A stretch of 7,512 nt of DNA, taken from NCBI GenBank assembly GCA_031280115.1, contig JAITHF010000085.1, forward strand, positions 1-7,512. Reading direction: 5' to 3'. The position numbers were made by a program, and so were the translations under genes. The stretch comes from Spirochaetaceae bacterium. Lineage in GTDB: Bacteria; Spirochaetota; Spirochaetia; Treponematales; Breznakiellaceae. The notes under the pieces are model-generated. The model had not been told where the DNA came from and did no database searches. It saw nothing but the letters and a program-made list of their open reading frames with translations. Positions 5,818 to 7,512 of the stretch are shown here, one piece after another; position 1 is the stretch's first letter; every line of letters starts with the position of its first letter.

Positions 5818-7185
5818 TTATCCGATACCCGGCAATCCTTCCCGCAGTTTCCGGGCCAGGGCGCAGGCGGACTCCTCCGGACGGCTCCGGTCAAGCTCCC
5901 GCCCCAGGGCCGCGTAAAGCTTAAGGCGTTTTGCAAGGGGCGCGGCGGCATAGGGGTTCTCCGGCGAGAAAAGGCCGAAGCGCGGCTCAAGGGAGGCAAG
6001 GCGCTCGTGGGCGACAAGCGCCCAGGTGCTGTCCGTGAGGCGGCGGAAGTCCGGCAGCTGGGCTTCCGGGCAGGAGAACGGCTGGCGGGGGCTGTTGATG
6101 TCCATGCCGGAGATCTCCATAAACCCCTTTTCCGCGCAGAGGCGCTGGACCCGGCTGATTTGAGCGCGGGTGTTACGAGGGGGCATATAGGTTACGGCGC
6201 TGAAGCCCAGGGCCGAAAGCTCGTCGAACAGGGCGTCCAGGTAGGCGTCTTCAAAGGCTTCCGCTGCCTTGTCCAGGGTGGGGGACTTCCCCACGTCCCC
6301 AAGGTAGGCATACGCCGGCACCGCGCCTATGGCGCGGGCAAAGCCGGTAAGGGTTTTTGCGGGGATACATTCATCTTCAGCGGGCTGGATGAACACCTGG
6401 GGCAGGAGGGTCGGCTTGAGGGCGCCTACCAGATCAAACAGGTAGCAGGGGTTTGCCTCGTTTGCAAGCAGAGCCTCTGTTTCCGGGGGCAGGCTCAGGC
6501 CGAAGCGGGTTTTAATGGCCTGCAAGAGCGGCGCTCCCGGGCCAAGGCGCCGGATAAAGAGCCGCGCCGCTGCGGCAAGGAGGTGCCGCTCGGTTAGGGT
6601 GCCGCCCCGGGGGTACAGGGACATTTTGAGGAGGTCTTCCTGCATATCAAGGGCGGGAAAGCCCTTGTCTTCAAGGAGGGCGCTGAGGCGCGCGGCCATG
6701 GCGCAGATGCGTTCAAAACGGGCGGCGCGGATAGGGGCGAGGAATTCCTGGGCCTGCGGCAGGGACGGCGCGGGGATGCCTTGGACGGTCATATACCCAA
6801 TCCCCAAAGAGTCGGGGTTATTGATTTTACGGTCCCGAAGCGGGCTAGGGCTGCCGTCTTGGGAGGTCTTGAAACTTGCCCGGGCTTCAAAGCCGCAGCA
6901 GCATCCTATGCCGAGGCACGCGGCGGCGGCGCGCATTTCCTCGGCAGCGCCTGTTGAGTCGTGATCCACCGAACCTGCGGCTTCAAGGCCGGCGTCCCAT
7001 GCTCTGAGCGCGGCCATGCTGGGGGTATAGGGGCTAAAGCTGTACACCGTATGGATATGGTTATTTACCCCGCTGGTATTCGCAGGCCCGCGGGGGGGTA
7101 TTTCCCGCAGCGCCGCCAACCGTTCCTGAGGTTCTTTATGGGGGTCATTGATAACAGGAAAGAGGCGTAAAAGATATTCGTACAT
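5818..7185 (-). CDS. PHP-domain metal-dependent phosphoesterase
   Basis: A 455-residue cytoplasmic protein with a polymerase-and-histidinol-phosphatase fold, expected to use two or three metal ions to hydrolyse a phosphoester; the substrate is unknown. Metal-ligand motifs are visible: NNHIHT (His43, His45), SVDHDSTGAAEEM (Asp74, His75, Asp76, with Glu82/Glu83), GFEARASF and, near the C-terminus, SGMDINSPRQPF in the place of the usual GSDxH. Between them lies a large insert (roughly residues 120-330), so the family is a long-form PHP protein rather than HisK or a polymerase PHP domain. The start at 7185 (MYEYLL) is chosen because a promoter-like pair lies just above it. In-frame ATGs at 7206 and 7254 would fall in or before that promoter. 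The frame ends 93 bp before the SDR gene, which shares its direction. Confidence 0.85.
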   Translation of the reverse strand: MYEYLLRLFPVINDPHKEPQERLAALREIPPRGPANTSGVNNHIHTVYSFSPYTPSMAALRAWDAGLEAAGSVDHDSTGAAEEMRAAAACLGIGCCCGFEARASFKTSQDGSPSPLRDRKINNPDSLGIGYMTVQGIPAPSLPQAQEFLAPIRAARFERICAMAARLSALLEDKGFPALDMQEDLLKMSLYPRGGTLTERHLLAAAARLFIRRLGPGAPLLQAIKTRFGLSLPPETEALLANEANPCYLFDLVGALKPTLLPQVFIQPAEDECIPAKTLTGFARAIGAVPAYAYLGDVGKSPTLDKAAEAFEDAYLDALFDELSALGFSAVTYMPPRNTRAQISRVQRLCAEKGFMEISGMDINSPRQPFSCPEAQLPDFRRLTDSTWALVAHERLASLEPRFGLFSPENPYAAAPLAKRLKLYAALGRELDRSRPEESACALARKLREGLPGIG

Positions 7186-7192
7186 ACCGATA

Positions 7193-7221
7193 ACTATACC
7201 CCGCATCCTCCCAATCTGCAA
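7193..7221 (-). promoter_or_regulatory. Candidate promoter of the PHP gene, predicted 1-base leader
   Basis: The -10 TATAGT (7193-7198) lies 17 bases from TTGCAG (7216-7221), a weak -35 that keeps the TTG. Seven bases separate the -10 from the ATG at 7185, so transcription would start one base before the ATG. The geometry matches the stronger M15 promoter. A GGGAGG motif lies within the spacer and abuts the alternative ATG at 7206 with no gap, so it is poorly placed as a Shine-Dalgarno. Confidence 0.5.
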
Positions 7222-7235
7222 CAGCCTGCGCCCCC

Positions 7236-7252
7236 CAGCCTGCGGCTGTTTC
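7236..7252 (+). repeat. Dispersed hairpin repeat, copy 2 (CAGCC-TGC-GGCTGTTTC)
   Basis: Arms of 5 bp around TGC, followed by TTTCA, matching the other two copies apart from the loop. An additional ACAGCCTGCG just before it (7221-7230) allows the right arm to pair further out as well, giving two alternative hairpins. It lies upstream of the PHP gene. Confidence 0.7.
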
Positions 7253-7361
7253 ACGTGCTTCTTGTGGCGAGAGGGTTTGGGGGTTTAGTCACAACCCAGA
7301 AGCGGCGCCTCACCGCGCTTTGATAACGCACGGGCGCGAGGCAGGAAGCCTTTAGCGGGGG

Positions 7362-7385
7362 TTTGGGGGAACTGGTTCCCCCAAA
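7362..7385. repeat. 24-bp near-perfect palindrome (11-bp arms)
   Basis: TTTGGGGGAAC and GTTCCCCCAAA arms with a 2-base centre. It is the strongest hairpin in the window. It is not followed by a T-run on either strand (AATTCTC on plus, CCCCCGC on minus), so it is not a standard terminator by itself. Confidence 0.75.
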
Positions 7386-7414
7386 TTCTCTTCAAAGAGG
7401 CGCGAAAGCGCCGG

Positions 7415-7432
7415 CAGCCTCCGGCTGTTTCA
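7415..7432 (+). repeat. Dispersed hairpin repeat, copy 3 (CAGCC-TCC-GGCTGTTTCA)
   Basis: Same core as copy 1 in the opposite orientation, with the shared TTTCA flank. It ends at the stop codon of the possible minus-strand partial gene at 7430-7512. Confidence 0.7.
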
Positions 7433-7512
7433 GCAGTCGTCGTTTGCACTATGAGTCGCAAAATAGGAAGCGCCGGTAAAAAAATCCCTCAAATCATCTT
7501 CGAGAAGCGGCG
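7430..7512 (-). CDS. Possible C-terminus of a gene entering from the right edge
   Basis: The minus strand is open from the window edge to a TGA at 7430-7432, encoding 26 residues ending LRDFFTGASYFATHSANDDC. The composition looks protein-like and the stop is followed at once by a hairpin repeat, as expected at a gene end. The opposite strand is also open from an ATG at 7451 (MSRKIGSAGKKIPQ...), without a Shine-Dalgarno. I cannot decide between them and recognise neither. The segment is less GC-rich than the flanking repeat region. Confidence 0.3.
   Translation of the reverse strand, partial: PLLEDDLRDFFTGASYFATHSANDDC

Larger units (their letters stand above)
7255..7432. repeat. Hairpin-rich intergenic region, probably a compound repeat
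   Basis: No gene is seen here. The stretch holds consecutive inverted repeats. GCCT/CGCGC arms (7307-7318) pair with GCGCG/AGGC (7334-7342). The same AGGC can instead pair with GCCT at 7348-7351. A long perfect hairpin with 11-bp arms lies at 7362-7385. CTCTT-CA-AAGAG follows at 7388-7399. GGCGC-GAAA-GCGCC (7399-7412) has a GNRA tetraloop. Copy 3 of the CAGCC repeat ends the series. The 11-mer GGGTTTGGGGG occurs at 7273-7283 and again at 7359-7369. It could be a mobile palindromic repeat, a terminator cluster or a structured RNA. Confidence 0.55.

Noticed and set aside
7255..7432. CRISPR array or tRNA in the hairpin-rich region
   Set aside because: Repeats are not regularly spaced direct repeats with unique spacers, and no cloverleaf with the expected T-loop could be drawn.

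Overview
The window reads as chromosomal DNA from a GC-rich spirochaete, most likely a treponeme of the termite-gut type. This is an inference from protein style: OmpA-domain, PHP and SDR proteins that resemble treponemal ones from memory, plus a NifX/NifB-type cofactor-binding protein that would fit a diazotroph. No 16S or other phylogenetic marker is present. Coding density is high and most genes lie on the minus strand. No CRISPR array, tRNA, rRNA or transposase gene was seen.

Layout, left to right. 1-645 (-): the N-terminal third of the excinuclease subunit UvrB, cut by the window edge. 646-757: a short divergent intergenic region with a hairpin repeat. 758-2023 (+): an exported protein with an unrecognised N-terminal region, a proline-rich linker and a C-terminal OmpA-like domain. 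Its stop lies 3 bp from the stop of a convergent gene, and its probable terminator hairpin falls inside that gene. 2027-2410 (-): a NifX/NifB-C-type protein. 2460-3380 (-): cysteine synthase, upstream of the NifX-like gene and probably in one operon with it. 3458-4438 (-): an exported M15 D,D-carboxypeptidase/endopeptidase. 4492-5724 (-): a short-chain dehydrogenase of sorbitol-6-phosphate dehydrogenase type with an extra N-terminal region of about 135 residues. 5818-7185 (-): a PHP-domain metal-dependent phosphoesterase. 7255-7432: a hairpin-rich intergenic repeat region. 7430-7512: an ambiguous gene edge.

The five central minus-strand genes are co-oriented but do not look like one operon. 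The cysteine synthase, the M15 peptidase and probably the PHP gene each carry their own sigma70-type promoter. The cysK promoter has a normal leader with a Shine-Dalgarno and a 14-bp palindrome that could be an operator. The M15 promoter is placed so that transcription would start on the A of the ATG, a leaderless mRNA, and the PHP promoter leaves a predicted leader of one base.

Functions represented are DNA repair (uvrB), envelope and peptidoglycan (OmpA-like, M15), cysteine and metallocluster metabolism (cysK plus NifX-like), and sugar or phosphate metabolism (SDR, PHP). No new defence or mobile system is evident. The most notable points are the predicted leaderless transcripts, the hairpin-rich repeat region at the right end, the OmpA domain lacking its diaminopimelate-contacting Asp, and the cysK-nifX-like pairing.
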